The position numbers and the translations under genes were made by a program. Source: CAVPMN01 sp963706425 (GTDB taxonomy: Bacteria > Actinomycetota > Acidimicrobiia > Acidimicrobiales > Acidimicrobilacustridaceae). Taken from it: a stretch of 64,000 bases of DNA. The notes under the pieces were generated by a model that saw only the letters and a program-made list of their open reading frames with translations, was not told where the DNA came from and made no database searches. Positions 31,933-41,650 of the stretch are shown here, piece after piece (the first letter of the stretch is position 1; the number at the start of each line of letters is the position of its first letter). Where the stretch lies: NCBI GenBank assembly GCA_963706425.1, contig CAVPMN010000020.1, positions 558,001-622,000 on the forward strand. Direction: 5' to 3'.

Positions 31933-34851
31933 TCAAGGTGGCGTCGCGCCGAGGGCAGTGCGGGCGACTTCGACAATTGCCGCTGCGGGAAGCCGACGAC
32001 CCTCCTCCACCAGCTCGTCGAATCGCGACCCCAGCGCGGCCCGACCAGGGGCGAGCATCGCGCCGTAGCGGCGTAGGAAGAGCGGGTACGGCGGACTCAG
32101 GGCGAGGGCCGCCCCCCAGAGCTCCGCCGATCGAGCGGCGTCGTCATTCACGGTGACTGCCGCCACACCCTGGAGGGCGATGCCCAGCTGGAGCTGGTTG
32201 CCCGTCTCCCACGCCAGCTCGACGGCACGCAACAGGAGTGGACGCGACCGGGCACCGTTGCCTCGCTCTGCGGCGACCACACCCAGGGCGATGAGCGCTA
32301 TCTGCTCGTAGACGAGATCGCCAACCGCCCTACTCTCACCAACCTGCACCGTTGCGGCCGACTCGGCGCCGTCGAGATCGCCGCAGCGGTAGGCGAGGAA
32401 GACGCGGTCCATGGCGAGGTGGGCCAGCGCCGTGTGATCCTGGACCGCCACCAGCACGGCCTCGGCGTCGTCGAGCGACTCGGCCACGCCCGGCTCGTCG
32501 CGATCGGCGAGCAGCACGGCCTGTGCCATCTCGATCTGGGCCCACGCTCGCTGGTGACGCTCACCGGCCTCCCCGAGCAGAGCGATGGCTCGCCGGTACA
32601 ACGGCATGGCCCGCTCGACATCACCTGTTCCCAGCAGGATCATGTGAGCGAGGTCGCGAACCGCTCGGGCCTCCCCCACGCTGTCACCGGCCTCTTCAGA
32701 GCAGGTGCGAGCGGCTTCGACAGCGGCCATGCCCCCTTCGATGTCGCCGCCGAGGAACACCGGCCATCCGAGGCGCAAGTGGGCCATCGCCCTGAGTCTG
32801 CTCGGGGCCTCCGGGCTGCGGTCGAGCAGCTCGGTCAGCAGGCGGCGACAACCCGCCAGGTCGCCACGGACGTACCACGCTCGGCCGACTGCGCCTGCAA
32901 ACGCCAACGCGTCGGTGGACTCGCCGTGCTCGAGAAGCCAGCACATCGCCTGCCGTACGTTGTGGTCCTCTCGCCGCAGAACATCGAACCAGGCCGACGC
33001 GTTCGCACCCTCGACCTCCTCGCCCGCGGCGACTGCCAGGTCGCGGTAGTGATGAGCGTGGCGTCGCTCGACGATCTCGCGCTCACCACGCTCGTCGAGT
33101 CGGCGACCTGCGTAGGACTTCACCAGCTCGAGCAGGCGGAAGCGACGCCCTTCCCCGAGATCGGCGCACTCCAGAAGCGAGGCATCCACCAGCGAGCCCA
33201 CGACCTCCGCGGGCTCGGCGGTGACGGGCTCGAAGACACCGACAGCGATCACCGCCGCGAGGTCGAAGTCGCCGGCAAAGACGGCGAGCCGTTCGAACAG
33301 GCGCTGCGCAGAAGAATCGAGCAGGTCATAGCTCGCGTCGAACGTGACTTCCAAGCTCCGATGTCGCTGATCGAAGTCGGCCCCTTCCAGTGCGAGGAGC
33401 CGGCCTGGCTGATCCACCTGGGCCCGCAGCTCGATCGGCGTCAGAACGCGAGAACGGGCGGCGACCAGTTCGATGGCCAGCGGAAGCCCGTCGAGCGCGC
33501 GGCAGATCTCGGCGACAGCCTGCAGCTCGCTCTCGTCGTCGATGTGCACGCGGCGGTCGGCGGCGCGCTCGATGAAGAGTCGCACGGCATCGGCGGCGAG
33601 CGGGTCGTCGTCCAGGCCTGCGACGGCCATGGGCTCGACGCGGTGCTGGAACTCCCCGGGGAGCCCAAGGGGAACTCGGCTGGTCGCCAACACGCGAACC
33701 GACGCGCCGGCCTCCAACACGCGCTTGATGAGGCCCGCCGCTGACGAGTGCACGTGCTCGCAGTTGTCGAACACGATCAGCAGCGACCGGGCTCTCACGT
33801 GCGCCTCGAGCGCGGCGTCGAGCGACACCCCTGGAGCCGGTGCCACCTCCAGGGTCGAGGCCAGGTGACTCAACACGACGTCAGGCCCCGACACGCCGGT
33901 GAGGTCGACCCACCAGACCCCGTCGGTGGTGTTCGGTAGGAGGCGACGCGCCGCTTCGATCGCGAGACGGCTCTTGCCAACGCCCCCCGGGCCGAGCAGC
34001 GTGACCAGCCGGTGCTCGTTCAGGCACTTCTCCACCTGGCCGATTTCCTGCACACGTCCTACGAACGAGCTCAGCGGTGAGGGGATGTTGTGCCTTGGCG
34101 GCTGTGGCGTCTCGTCGAGCGCGGGGTCGTGCAGAAGAATCGCCGTCTCGAGCTCCTGGAGGGTCGTTGACGGCTCGATGCCGAGCTGATCGCCCAGAAC
34201 CCGTCGCAGCTCTTGGTACGCATCAAGTGCTTCCGCCTGGCGCTCGTCACGGTACAGGGCGATCATCAGGTCTTCCCAGAGGTGCTCGCGAAGCGGCATC
34301 TCCTCCACGAGCCTTCGCAACTCGGGCAGCACCTCGACGTGGCGACCCAGGCGTAGCTCGGCGTCGATCCGGCCCTCGATCGCGGCACAGCGCAGCTCCT
34401 CCAATCGGACAAGCTGCCCTTGCCTCATCGGACCGTCGGCCAGGTCGACCAGAGGCTGACCTCGCCAGAGCGCCAACGCGTCGCCATAGAGATCTCTCGC
34501 TCGTCGAGGCTCTGGACCAGCGACCTCGCGGGCCGTCCCGACGAGGCGCTCGAACGATGCCACGTCGACGTCGTCGGGGTCGATCTGCAGGGCGTATCCG
34601 CCCGGTCCGGTCACGATCGCGTCGGGACCGAGCACCCGTCGGAGCGCCGAGACATGACCTTGCAGGGTCTTCGCCGCGCTTCTCGGCGGATCGTCACCCC
34701 AAAGAGCGTCAATGAGCTCGTCGGTCGACACCGTGCGGCCGACTCGTAGGGCGAGCGCACCGAGCAGGGCTCGTACTCTCGCCACCTCGGGTACCCGTCG
34801 CTCCCCAGCCACCTCGACCTCGACCGGGCCGAGCACCCGCACGTGCATCAC
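31933..34851 (-). CDS. AfsR/SARP-family transcriptional regulator with STAND ATPase
   Basis: This 972-residue regulator has, in order, an OmpR-like DNA-binding domain (1-95: RALLGALALRVGRTVSTDEL, LQGHVSALRRVLGPDAIVTG), a bacterial transcriptional activator domain (BTAD, about 98-245), an NB-ARC ATPase with Walker A GPGGVGKS (287-294) and Walker B LLIVFDNCEHVH, GLPLAIELVAARSRVLTPIE, and C-terminal TPR-like repeats up to about 930. AfsR/SARP proteins switch on secondary metabolism or morphological genes, and the ATPase part gates their activity. No biosynthetic cluster is near, so its target is unknown. MM at the start; ATG 34851 or 34848. No frameshift. Confidence 0.92.
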   Translation of the reverse strand: MMHVRVLGPVEVEVAGERRVPEVARVRALLGALALRVGRTVSTDELIDALWGDDPPRSAAKTLQGHVSALRRVLGPDAIVTGPGGYALQIDPDDVDVASFERLVGTAREVAGPEPRRARDLYGDALALWRGQPLVDLADGPMRQGQLVRLEELRCAAIEGRIDAELRLGRHVEVLPELRRLVEEMPLREHLWEDLMIALYRDERQAEALDAYQELRRVLGDQLGIEPSTTLQELETAILLHDPALDETPQPPRHNIPSPLSSFVGRVQEIGQVEKCLNEHRLVTLLGPGGVGKSRLAIEAARRLLPNTTDGVWWVDLTGVSGPDVVLSHLASTLEVAPAPGVSLDAALEAHVRARSLLIVFDNCEHVHSSAAGLIKRVLEAGASVRVLATSRVPLGLPGEFQHRVEPMAVAGLDDDPLAADAVRLFIERAADRRVHIDDESELQAVAEICRALDGLPLAIELVAARSRVLTPIELRAQVDQPGRLLALEGADFDQRHRSLEVTFDASYDLLDSSAQRLFERLAVFAGDFDLAAVIAVGVFEPVTAEPAEVVGSLVDASLLECADLGEGRRFRLLELVKSYAGRRLDERGEREIVERRHAHHYRDLAVAAGEEVEGANASAWFDVLRREDHNVRQAMCWLLEHGESTDALAFAGAVGRAWYVRGDLAGCRRLLTELLDRSPEAPSRLRAMAHLRLGWPVFLGGDIEGGMAAVEAARTCSEEAGDSVGEARAVRDLAHMILLGTGDVERAMPLYRRAIALLGEAGERHQRAWAQIEMAQAVLLADRDEPGVAESLDDAEAVLVAVQDHTALAHLAMDRVFLAYRCGDLDGAESAATVQVGESRAVGDLVYEQIALIALGVVAAERGNGARSRPLLLRAVELAWETGNQLQLGIALQGVAAVTVNDDAARSAELWGAALALSPPYPLFLRRYGAMLAPGRAALGSRFDELVEEGRRLPAAAIVEVARTALGATPP

Positions 34852-34894
34852 GGGGACACTATCGACTCCCCGATCCGCATCTCAGGTCGCACCC

Positions 34895-35658
34895 TCAGCG
34901 GCACGCACGCACTTCATCGGAGATCTCTGCGGCCAGGACCTCCTGTCCGAGCGGCGTCGGATGGACGAGGTCGGTGGTCAACGGACCGAAGGGCTCGCCA
35001 TCGTCGAAGTAGGCCCCAACCGTCTCGTCCCAGTCGACCATCCTCCACAGGCCGGCGATCTCGCCCAGCCTGATCCACTCGTTGAGCTCGACGGCGACTT
35101 TGACGAACTCGGGATCGGGCGTGTGGGTGGTGACCGTCACCAGGATCCGGCAGGCAACGGGTTCCAGTCGCGCAACGAGTGCTTCGTATGACAGCGACTG
35201 CGTCGGTATCGTGCGCGCCGGCGTCGTTCGTACCCAGCTGGACGACGAACGCGTAGGGCAGGGCGGATGACAGGAAGTCGTCGACCAGGGGATACGCCTG
35301 TTCGATGTGCATGCCGGGTACGCCGCGAACGGACGTGGTGAAGTCACTGCCAAGTCGGTCTCGGAGCCGTTGCTCGGTGAGGTACGTGATGGAGTTCCCC
35401 ACGATGACGACGGAAGGGGGTTGCTCGCCGAGTGGCGCGGGTGCCGTCACTGGAGGAGGCGCCACCACGGCGACGTCCGACGTCGGGGTGGTGGATGGAC
35501 CCTCTGCGGTCAACTGGCCGGACCCATCCGGGTCGCTCGCCCCCAGCGACGGCCCGGCCGGCGGCGAATCCGCCGACCGCGCCGATCACGAGCGCACAGA
35601 GAGCGACGATGACCATCACCACCTCGCGAGGGCGACCACGTCGATCAACGCCCGTCAC
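34895..35658 (-). CDS. SGNH/GDSL-type hydrolase with N-terminal membrane anchor, two frameshifts
   Basis: Probably a membrane-anchored esterase of about 250 residues. GTG 35658 has GGAG upstream; VTGVDRRGRPREVV leads into the membrane helix IVALCALVIGAVGGFAAG. An extra base in GGG near 35553-35555 shifts to the next frame (DPDGSGQLTAEGPSTTPTSD), then the catalytic block VVIVGNSITYLTEQRLRD and QLGTNDAG. A second change near 35195-35205 joins SYEALVARLEPVACRILVTV and onward to LTTDLVHPTPLGQEVLA, with the DxxH catalytic pair. Block I has GNS where GDS is usual. The frames overlap in the expected order, so this is one gene. Substrate unknown. Confidence 0.72.
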
Positions 35659-35854
35659 CTGACGCTCCAGCCCGGCAGACACAGGTCCCATGAGTGGAAT
35701 CATCTCCGGTTCCGGTCGCGGATCGGTCGCGGCTCAGTCTGTTTCGCCAGAGGACGCCGCCGGCCATGCTCGCTCCCCGAGGATCGGCTCGGGAGGACGT
35801 GGCGCGAGCAGCTGCGCAGGAACGGAACATCCCCATCTGTCCAGAAACCAATTC

Positions 35855-35883
35855 TTGACAGAGTCCAGAATGTTCTGGATACT
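35855..35883 (+). promoter_or_regulatory. furA promoter with palindromic operator in its spacer
   Basis: A perfect -35 box TTGACA (35855-35860), a 17-base spacer and the -10 box GATACT (35878-35883). The palindrome TCCAGAATGTTCTGGA (35864-35879) fills the spacer. The ATG at 35891 lies 7 bases after the -10 box, so transcription probably starts at or one base before the start codon, giving a leaderless mRNA, as reported for mycobacterial furA. A further CCAGAA copy is at 35841. FurA is the likely binder. Confidence 0.75.
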
Positions 35884-35890
35884 GCGAACC

Positions 35891-36379
35891 ATGTCGACGC
35901 CCCCTCCGGCAGGTGCGGAGCTCCTGCGATCACACGGTGTGCAGGTGACGGCCCAACGGCTGGCCGTGCTGCGGGCCGCGTCGGCTCACCCCCACTCGAC
36001 CGCCGACGAGTTGGCCGAGGCCGTGCGATCCGAGATCGGAGCCATCTCGCGCCAAGCCGTCTACGACGCGCTCGGCGTGCTGGTCGACAAGGGCCTATTG
36101 AGGCGCATCGAGCCGGCCGGCTCACCCGCTCGCTACGAGCATCGGGTCGGTGACAACCACCACCACCTGATCTGTCGCACGTGCGGCCGGATCGTCGACA
36201 TCGACTGCGCGGTCGGTGACGCGCCCTGCCTCGACCCCAACGATGCGTGGGGCTACCAGATCGACGAGGCCGAGGTCATCTACTGGGGCTACTGCCCCGA
36301 CTGCGTCGCGCAACGAGCGACGTCAACACCGAGCAACGCCAAGTCCCAACGACCGAACGAGGAGAACCGCCGTGTCTGA
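35891..36379 (+). CDS. furA: FurA-type peroxide-responsive Fur family repressor
   Basis: A 162-residue Fur-family repressor. A winged helix (about 15-85: RSHGVQVTAQRLAVLRAASA, EIGAISRQAVYDALGVLVDK, GLLRRIEPAGSPARYEHRVG) is followed by the metal-binding dimer domain with NHHHLICRTCGRIVDIDC, and a CPDC near the end, the zinc pair. Its pairing with katG immediately downstream is the classic actinobacterial furA-katG operon, in which peroxide releases FurA from the shared promoter. ATG 35891 is preferred: the reading frame remains open back to 35690 but there is no site there, and the promoter at 35855 leads straight to this ATG. Its 3' end overlaps katG by 8 bases. Confidence 0.94.
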   Translation: MSTPPPAGAELLRSHGVQVTAQRLAVLRAASAHPHSTADELAEAVRSEIGAISRQAVYDALGVLVDKGLLRRIEPAGSPARYEHRVGDNHHHLICRTCGRIVDIDCAVGDAPCLDPNDAWGYQIDEAEVIYWGYCPDCVAQRATSTPSNAKSQRPNEENRRV

Positions 36380-38571
36380 CACCGGTAGCGAGAGCGAGAA
36401 CCCTGCGATCCCCGCCCCCACCCCGAAGCGGTCGGCGCGGCCCCGAACGAATCGCGACTGGTGGCCCGACCAGCTCGATCTCAACGTGCTCCATCGGCAT
36501 TCGCCAAAGGCCAACCCGATGGACGACGACTTCGACTACGCCGCAGAGGTCGCCACCCTCGATGTCGAGGCGCTGAAGCAGGACATCTTCGAGGTCATGA
36601 CCACCTCGCAGGACTGGTGGCCCGCCGACTACGGCCACTACGGGCCGCTGTTCATCAGGCTGTCGTGGCACGCCGCCGGCACCTACCGGATCGCCGACGG
36701 CCGCGGTGGCGCGGGCGACGGCTCGCAGCGCTTCGCCCCCCTCAACAGCTGGCCCGACAACGCCAACCTCGACAAGGCCCGCCGTCTGCTCTGGCCGGTC
36801 AAGCAGAAGTACGGCCGCAAGGTGTCGTGGGCCGACCTGTTGGTGCTGGCCGGCAACTGCGCCCTCGAGTCGATGGGCTTCGAGACCTTCGGATTCGCGT
36901 TCGGACGCGAAGACATCTACGAGCCCGAGGAGATCTTCTGGGGCTCCGAGGACACCTGGCTGGGCGACGAGCGCTACAGCGGTGACCGCGAGCTGACCGG
37001 GCCGTTCGGTGCGGTGCAGATGGGCCTGATCTACGTGAACCCCGAGGGTCCGAACGGCAACCCAGATCCCCTGGCGTCGGCGCGGGACATCCGTGAGACC
37101 TTCGCCCGCATGGCGATGAACGACGAGGAGACCGTTGCGCTCATCGCCGGTGGTCACACCTTCGGCAAGTGCCACGGCGCAGGCGATCCCGACCTGGTCG
37201 GACCCGAGCCCGAGGGTTGCCCGGTCGAGCACCAGGGTCTCGGCTGGAAGAGCAGCTTCGGCAGCGGCAAGGGCAAGGACACCATCACGAGCGGCCTCGA
37301 GGGCGCCTGGACGCCCACGCCGATCGAGTGGGACAACAGCTACTTCGAGACGCTGTTCGGCTACGAGTGGGAGCTCAGTGAGAGCCCTGCCGGCGCCAAG
37401 CAGTGGAAGCCGAAGGACGGCGCCGGCTCCGATGCGGTGCCCGATGCCCACGACGGTTCGGTGCGCCACGCGCCGATGATGCTCACGAGCGACTTGGCGC
37501 TGCGGATGGACCCCATCTACGAGCCGATCTCGCGCCGGTTCCTCGAGAACCCCGACCAGTTGGCGGAGGCCTTCGCCAAGGCCTGGTACAAGCTGCTGCA
37601 CCGCGACATGGGCCCCGTCTCGCGCTACCTCGGCCCGTGGGTGCCCGAGGCGCAGCCGTGGCAGGACCCCGTCCCCGCGGTCGACCACGAGCTGATCGAC
37701 GACGCCGACATCGCGCGCCCTCAAAGGCAAGGTCCTCGAGTCGGGCCTCAGCATCTCTCAGCTGGTTTCCACCGCGTGGGCCTCGGCTGCGAGCTTCCGC
37801 GGCACCGACATGCGCGGCGGCGCCAACGGGGCGCGCATCCGTCTCGCCCCCCAGAAGGACTGGGAGGTCAACGACCCGACCGAGCTGGCCACCGTGCTGC
37901 AGGCGCTCGAGCAGATCCAACAGGACTTCAACAGCTCGCAGTCGACCGGCAAGCGGGTGTCGCTGGCCGACCTGATCGTCCTCGGTGGCTGCGCGGCCGT
38001 CGAGCAGGCCGCCAAGAACGCTGGATTCGACATCACCGTCCCGTTCTCGCCCGGACGCACCGATGCGTCCCAGGAGCAGACCGACGTCGAGTCGTTCTCG
38101 GTGCTCGAGCCGACCGCCGACGGGTTCCGCAACTACCTGCAACCCGGCGAGAAGCTGTCCCCCGAGACCCTGCTGCTCGACCGGGCCAACCTGCTGACGC
38201 TGACCGCACCGGAGATGACGGTGCTCGTCGGCGGCATGCGGGCCCTCGACGCCAACACCGGTGGGGCTCCGCACGGCGTCTTCACCGACCGGCCCGGAAC
38301 GCTCACCAACGACTTCTTCGTCAACCTGCTCGACAACGGTGTCGAGTGGAAGACATCCGCATCGTCCGAGAACGTCTACGAGGGTCGCGATCGGGCCCGC
38401 GATGAGGTCAAGTGGACCGGCACGGCCGTCGACCTGATCTTCGGCTCGAACTCGCAGCTGCGGGCCTTGGCCGAGGTCTACGGCGGCAGCGATGCCGGCG
38501 AGAAGTTCGTGCGAGACTTCGTCTCCGCTTGGGACAAGGTGATGAACCTCGACCGGTTCGATCTCCGCTGA
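36372..38571 (+). CDS. katG: Catalase-peroxidase, one frameshift
   Basis: KatG of about 732 residues removes hydrogen peroxide. GTG 36372 is set by GAGGAG 7-11 bases upstream and overlaps the furA stop. Distal haem residues Arg 96, Trp 99 and His 100 (IRLSWHAAGTYR), the Trp 99-Tyr 221-Met 247 cross-link (YVNPEG, ARMAMN) and the proximal His 262 (AGGHTFGKCHGA) are all present. The frame changes near 37713-37716 in GCGCGCCC: removing one base turns IARPQRQG into IAALKGKVLESGLSISQ, and the C-terminal domain (QKDWEVNDPTELATVLQALE through FVSAWDKVMNLDRFDLR) continues to 38571. The end is complete. Single assembly error likely; a real mutation would inactivate the gene. Confidence 0.92.
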
Positions 38572-38577
38572 TCGTGA

Positions 38578-38612
38578 CGTTCGGCCGACGTAGTCGAGCC
38601 GAACGCCCCTTT
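38578..38612 (+). terminator. Intrinsic terminator after katG
   Basis: CGTTCGGC (38578-38585) pairs perfectly with GCCGAACG (38598-38605) around a 12-base loop and is followed by CCCCTTTC. It lies 7 bases after the katG stop and is the best terminator in the window. The gap to 38747 shows nothing else. Confidence 0.72.
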
Positions 38613-38747
38613 CGACATGAGCGATGCCGGCCCCAGGCTGGCAACAGGACGGAACCCTGAGTCCGTTGTCACTCATGGACCTCGAGAGTCACAACTCGGC
38701 GCATCCTCACTGGCACCAGCACAGTCAGCCTGGCGTGGTCGACGTCG

Positions 38748-39512
38748 ATGGCGATCCCGAATCTGCTTGCACCACATCCGTTGTCCGTGGTCTACGGAGG
38801 GGGTGCGGTGTTCGGCATCGCCTACGGCGCAGGTGTCGCGCACGGGCTGGCCGACGGTGGCCTGCCGATCGCCACGGCGCCCGCCCTCGGGACGTCGGCG
38901 GGCTCGTGGGTGGCCTCTGCCGTCGCGCTCGGCATCGGCTACGACGACATGAGCGACCTCGAGGTGCCGTCGGTGCCGAACCGACGGTCGGGCGTGCTCG
39001 CCGAGATCGCGCGGGAGGTGTTCGGTGAGGCGCGCCATCCGCTGGTTGCGGTCTCCGCAGTGTGCGTGCGCACCCGTCGACGACACATCCTCGACGGCGC
39101 GCGCTACCCGCTCGCCGACCTCGTCGCCGCCTCGTCGGCCGTGCCTGGGCTACTGCCACCGCACCGCATCGACGGCCGCCTCTATGTCGACGGAGGGATG
39201 TGGTCGGCCACGTCGATCGACGCGGCCGCCACCGCCGATCACGTCGTCGTCATCGCACCGCTCGCCGGCCCGGTGCTCGGGCCGATGGGTCGAACCGCCG
39301 GTCTCCTGCTCGAACGCGAGCTGCGGGCCTGGCGTCAACGCCATCCCGAGCATCAGATCACCCTGATCCGACCGAACCGCGAGATCGCCCGCCTCGCCGG
39401 ACGGAACCCGATGAACCTCTTCGACGCCGATCGGGCCAGGCTGGTGTACCCGCTCGCCTATGACCAGGGCGCCCGCTGGGCCGAGCGCATCTCTGCATCG
39501 ACGGCAGCATGA
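38748..39512 (+). CDS. Patatin-like phospholipase
   Basis: A 254-residue serine hydrolase of the patatin fold. The oxyanion glycine run is in VVYGGGAVFGIAYG, the nucleophile elbow ALGTSAGSWVA (GTSAG, Ser 51) and the catalytic aspartate YVDGGMWSAT (DGG). These enzymes release fatty acids from membrane phospholipids using a Ser-Asp dyad. The protein is shorter than many patatins but complete. It is followed 16 bases later by a GNAT acetyltransferase gene. Its start ATG follows a long gap after the katG terminator, so it has its own promoter. Confidence 0.9.
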   Translation: MAIPNLLAPHPLSVVYGGGAVFGIAYGAGVAHGLADGGLPIATAPALGTSAGSWVASAVALGIGYDDMSDLEVPSVPNRRSGVLAEIAREVFGEARHPLVAVSAVCVRTRRRHILDGARYPLADLVAASSAVPGLLPPHRIDGRLYVDGGMWSATSIDAAATADHVVVIAPLAGPVLGPMGRTAGLLLERELRAWRQRHPEHQITLIRPNREIARLAGRNPMNLFDADRARLVYPLAYDQGARWAERISASTAA

Positions 39513-39528
39513 GTCGAGTCCTCGCGAC

Positions 39529-40093
39529 ATGAGCGGAGATCACTCTCAGGCGGAGGTGCACATCGAGGAGGCATCTGACTCCGACCTCGATGAGGTGCTG
39601 CGTGTGGAGCGAGCCGCGTTCGACTCCGACGAGGAGGCCGAGCTCGTGCGCGCTCTCCTGGAGGACCGAAGCGCACAGCCTCTCCTGTCGCTCGTAGCCC
39701 GCGAGGGCGAGCAGCCCGTGGGCCACGTCCTGTTCACCTCCGCCCGGCTGCGGGAAGCCCCGAACGCGACCCGGATGGCAATCCTCGCGCCACTAGCCGT
39801 CATTCCCTCGGCCCAAGGCCGAGGGATCGGTGGCCTGTTGATCGAGCGAGGACTTCGCCTTCTCGGCGAGCAGGGAGTGGAACTCGTGTTCGTGCTCGGC
39901 CATCCGAGCTACTACCCGCGCCACGGCTTCGAGCCCGCAGGTCGGCTCGGCCTCGCCGCGCCCTTCCCGATCCCCGATGAGGTCGCCGACGCGTGGATGG
40001 TGCGAGCCCTTCGCCCGGATGCCATCGGAAACCTTCGCGGCACGGTGATGTGCGCCGACGACGATGAACCAACCGGAGTACTGGCAGGAGTAG
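39529..40093 (+). CDS. GNAT-family N-acetyltransferase (YhbS-like), one frameshift near the end
   Basis: About 187 residues. The acetyl-CoA motif A is visible as LAVIPSAQGRGIGGLLIERG (Q/RxxGxG), preceded by VGHVLFTSARL and followed by ELVFVLGHPSYYPRHGFEPA, as in the YhbS group. The frame changes near 40060: removing one base gives the normal end MNQPEYWQE then TAG at 40091-40093. Read on without the change, the frame continues past 40386 with non-family sequence. The start ATG 39529 follows the patatin stop closely; the earlier ATG at 39460 would overlap the patatin gene. Target unknown. Confidence 0.85.
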
Positions 40094-40104
40094 CAGCTGG
40101 GGGT

Positions 40105-40299
40105 TCAGGCGTTGAGCGCGTCGAAGCCCTCGTAGACCATCCAGGCCGGCCAGAAGATGCCCTGGATCAGCACGAGCACGTAGGCCCAGAACGTGTCCGC
40201 CTGCTGCCAGAAGTAGACCCACGCTCCCAGGATCCCCAAGCCGTAGATCGCTCCCCCACCGGCGGCAGCACCGCCTCCGTTACTGGCCATGTTCTCCAC
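40105..40299 (-). CDS. Small membrane protein
   Basis: A 64-residue frame (or 61 from the ATG at 40290). After a Gly/Ala-rich start (ASNGGGAAAGGG) it has two hydrophobic segments, AIYGLGILGAWVYFWQQ and FWAYVLVLIQGIFWPAWMVY, with many aromatics, so it is a two-helix or hairpin membrane protein. GGTGGAG lies just before the second start. It converges on the GNAT gene. No function is recognised. Confidence 0.72.
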   Translation of the reverse strand: MENMASNGGGAAAGGGAIYGLGILGAWVYFWQQADTFWAYVLVLIQGIFWPAWMVYEGFDALNA

Positions 40300-40363
40300 C
40301 CTCGACCACCGGCGATCTCGCGACCAGGGCCGAAGGTCACCGCGACGACGAGGCGCACCCCCG

Positions 40364-40777
40364 TCAGTCGGTGTCGATGCCGGTGAGGTCGGTGTGCAGA
40401 CGGGTCAGCGTCATCGACGCGATGCGCCACTCGTCACCGAGCTTCTCGTAGGCCTCGTGGTAGTGGCCGTACCCCTCGAGCCTCATCCCGTTGGGCCACA
40501 CCAGCAGATCCTGCAGGGCCCAGATGCCGACGGCGGTCGCCGGACCGGTGAGCTCGATCTCCGGCATGTGACCGTGATGAACCGTCGTCACGTCACCGAG
40601 CAGGTCTTGGAGGAAGCCGACGAACTGGTCGGCCCCGACCATGACCGTTCCACCCGACTCGGTCGTGTCGAACCGTGCGTCCTCGGTGAACACATCACGC
40701 AGCCCGGCCCAGTCCTTCGTGTCCATCATGCGGAAGTAGCGCGCCTTCAGTCGCTTGATCGCCTCGATGTCGTCCAC
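40364..40777 (-). CDS. SnoaL-like nuclear transport factor 2 family protein
   Basis: A 137-residue cone-shaped fold. GTG 40777 has GAGGAGG 5 bases upstream; the longer start at 40834 has none. The sequence shows the usual helix then sheet pattern: DDIEAIKRLKARYFRMMDTK, DWAGLRDVFTEDARFDTTES, FVGFLQDLLGDVTTVHHGHM, GIWALQDLLVWPNGMRLEGY and GHYHEAYEKLGDEWRIASM. Members are small enzymes (ketosteroid-isomerase or dehydratase-like) or ligand binders. Its substrate is unknown. It runs on the same strand as the HAD hydrolase gene upstream. Confidence 0.87.
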   Translation of the reverse strand: MDDIEAIKRLKARYFRMMDTKDWAGLRDVFTEDARFDTTESGGTVMVGADQFVGFLQDLLGDVTTVHHGHMPEIELTGPATAVGIWALQDLLVWPNGMRLEGYGHYHEAYEKLGDEWRIASMTLTRLHTDLTGIDTD

Positions 40778-40859
40778 CGACGCCTCCTCGTGTGCCGCCC
40801 GGGGTTCGGTCGTTGCATCGATCCCCTCTCGCACACCCTAGGGAGCGCGGCGGAACCGC

Positions 40860-41564
40860 TCAGCCGAAGCGGACCACCGGCCAACGTCGCTCGCGAGCCA
40901 CCCCGAGCAACTGTCGATCGGGGTTGACCGCCACCGGCTCCTCGCAGGCCTCGAGGACCGGCAGGTCAGAGGCGGAGTCGGCGTAGGCGATGGCGCCGCG
41001 CAACGCATCGGGGCCGAGGTCCTCGTGGATCCGGGTGAGCTTGCCCGGGCCGTAGCAGAACGCGCCCAGCAGCTCGCCCGTGTAGCGGCCGTCGATGACA
41101 CACGCTCGGGTGCCGATGGCTCGATGGGCGCGCACACGGGTGGCCAGTCCCTCCACCAGCTCTTGCGGGCTGGCCGAGAGGAGGACCACGAAGTCACCCG
41201 CTTCGAGATGGCGCTGCAGCACGAGCCTCATGCCAGGGCGGATCTCCTTCGACAGGTCGTCCGCCACCTCGTCGACCAGTGAGAGAAGGACTTGGGACTC
41301 GACGCCCGCCACCTGACGCAGCGCCGCGGTGCAGAGGCGTTCGGCTTCCTGGTCGGTCGCGCCTCGGCGACGGAACGATGCGTCTCGCGCCAGACCCATC
41401 AGCAACCGTCGGCGGGACAGCAGCTTGCGGCCGGCGAGCGCCCGTCCGAGGGCCACCAGGCTCGAGCCGGGGAGCAGCGTGCGATCGACGTCGAACACTG
41501 CGACACGCCCGGCATCTCTCACGAGCGGGACGCTGGCCGCCGTGAGCGGCTGAGATCCGGTCAC
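40860..41564 (-). CDS. HAD-superfamily phosphatase (HAD-IB, SerB-like)
   Basis: A 234-residue HAD hydrolase. Motif I VAVFDVDRTLLPGSS (nucleophile Asp), motif II VVLLSASPQELVEGL, and motif III-IV in LTRIHEDLGP and AYADSASDLPVLEACEEPVA follow the HAD-IB pattern, with a helical cap between (LLSRRRLLMGLARDASFRRR). The closest uses are phosphoserine-phosphatase-like and lysophospholipid-head phosphatase-like (CicA) enzymes. The frame starts at GTG 41564. Substrate unknown. Confidence 0.9.
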   Translation of the reverse strand: MTGSQPLTAASVPLVRDAGRVAVFDVDRTLLPGSSLVALGRALAGRKLLSRRRLLMGLARDASFRRRGATDQEAERLCTAALRQVAGVESQVLLSLVDEVADDLSKEIRPGMRLVLQRHLEAGDFVVLLSASPQELVEGLATRVRAHRAIGTRACVIDGRYTGELLGAFCYGPGKLTRIHEDLGPDALRGAIAYADSASDLPVLEACEEPVAVNPDRQLLGVARERRWPVVRFG

Positions 41565-41650
41565 CCGCCCAGCAGAACATCCAGACGCGAACGTCGGGCG
41601 GCGTCAGTCTGGCGCGCGGGTGAAGGACACGTGAAGGCTGCCCGGCCTGA

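Noticed and set aside
31933..34851. SARP regulator as the head of a biosynthetic cluster
   Set aside because: No synthase, synthetase or tailoring genes adjoin it in the window.
36372..38571. katG frame change considered as programmed frameshifting
   Set aside because: No slippery heptamer or downstream structure, and KatG proteins are normally made from one frame; many unrelated genes here show the same type of break.
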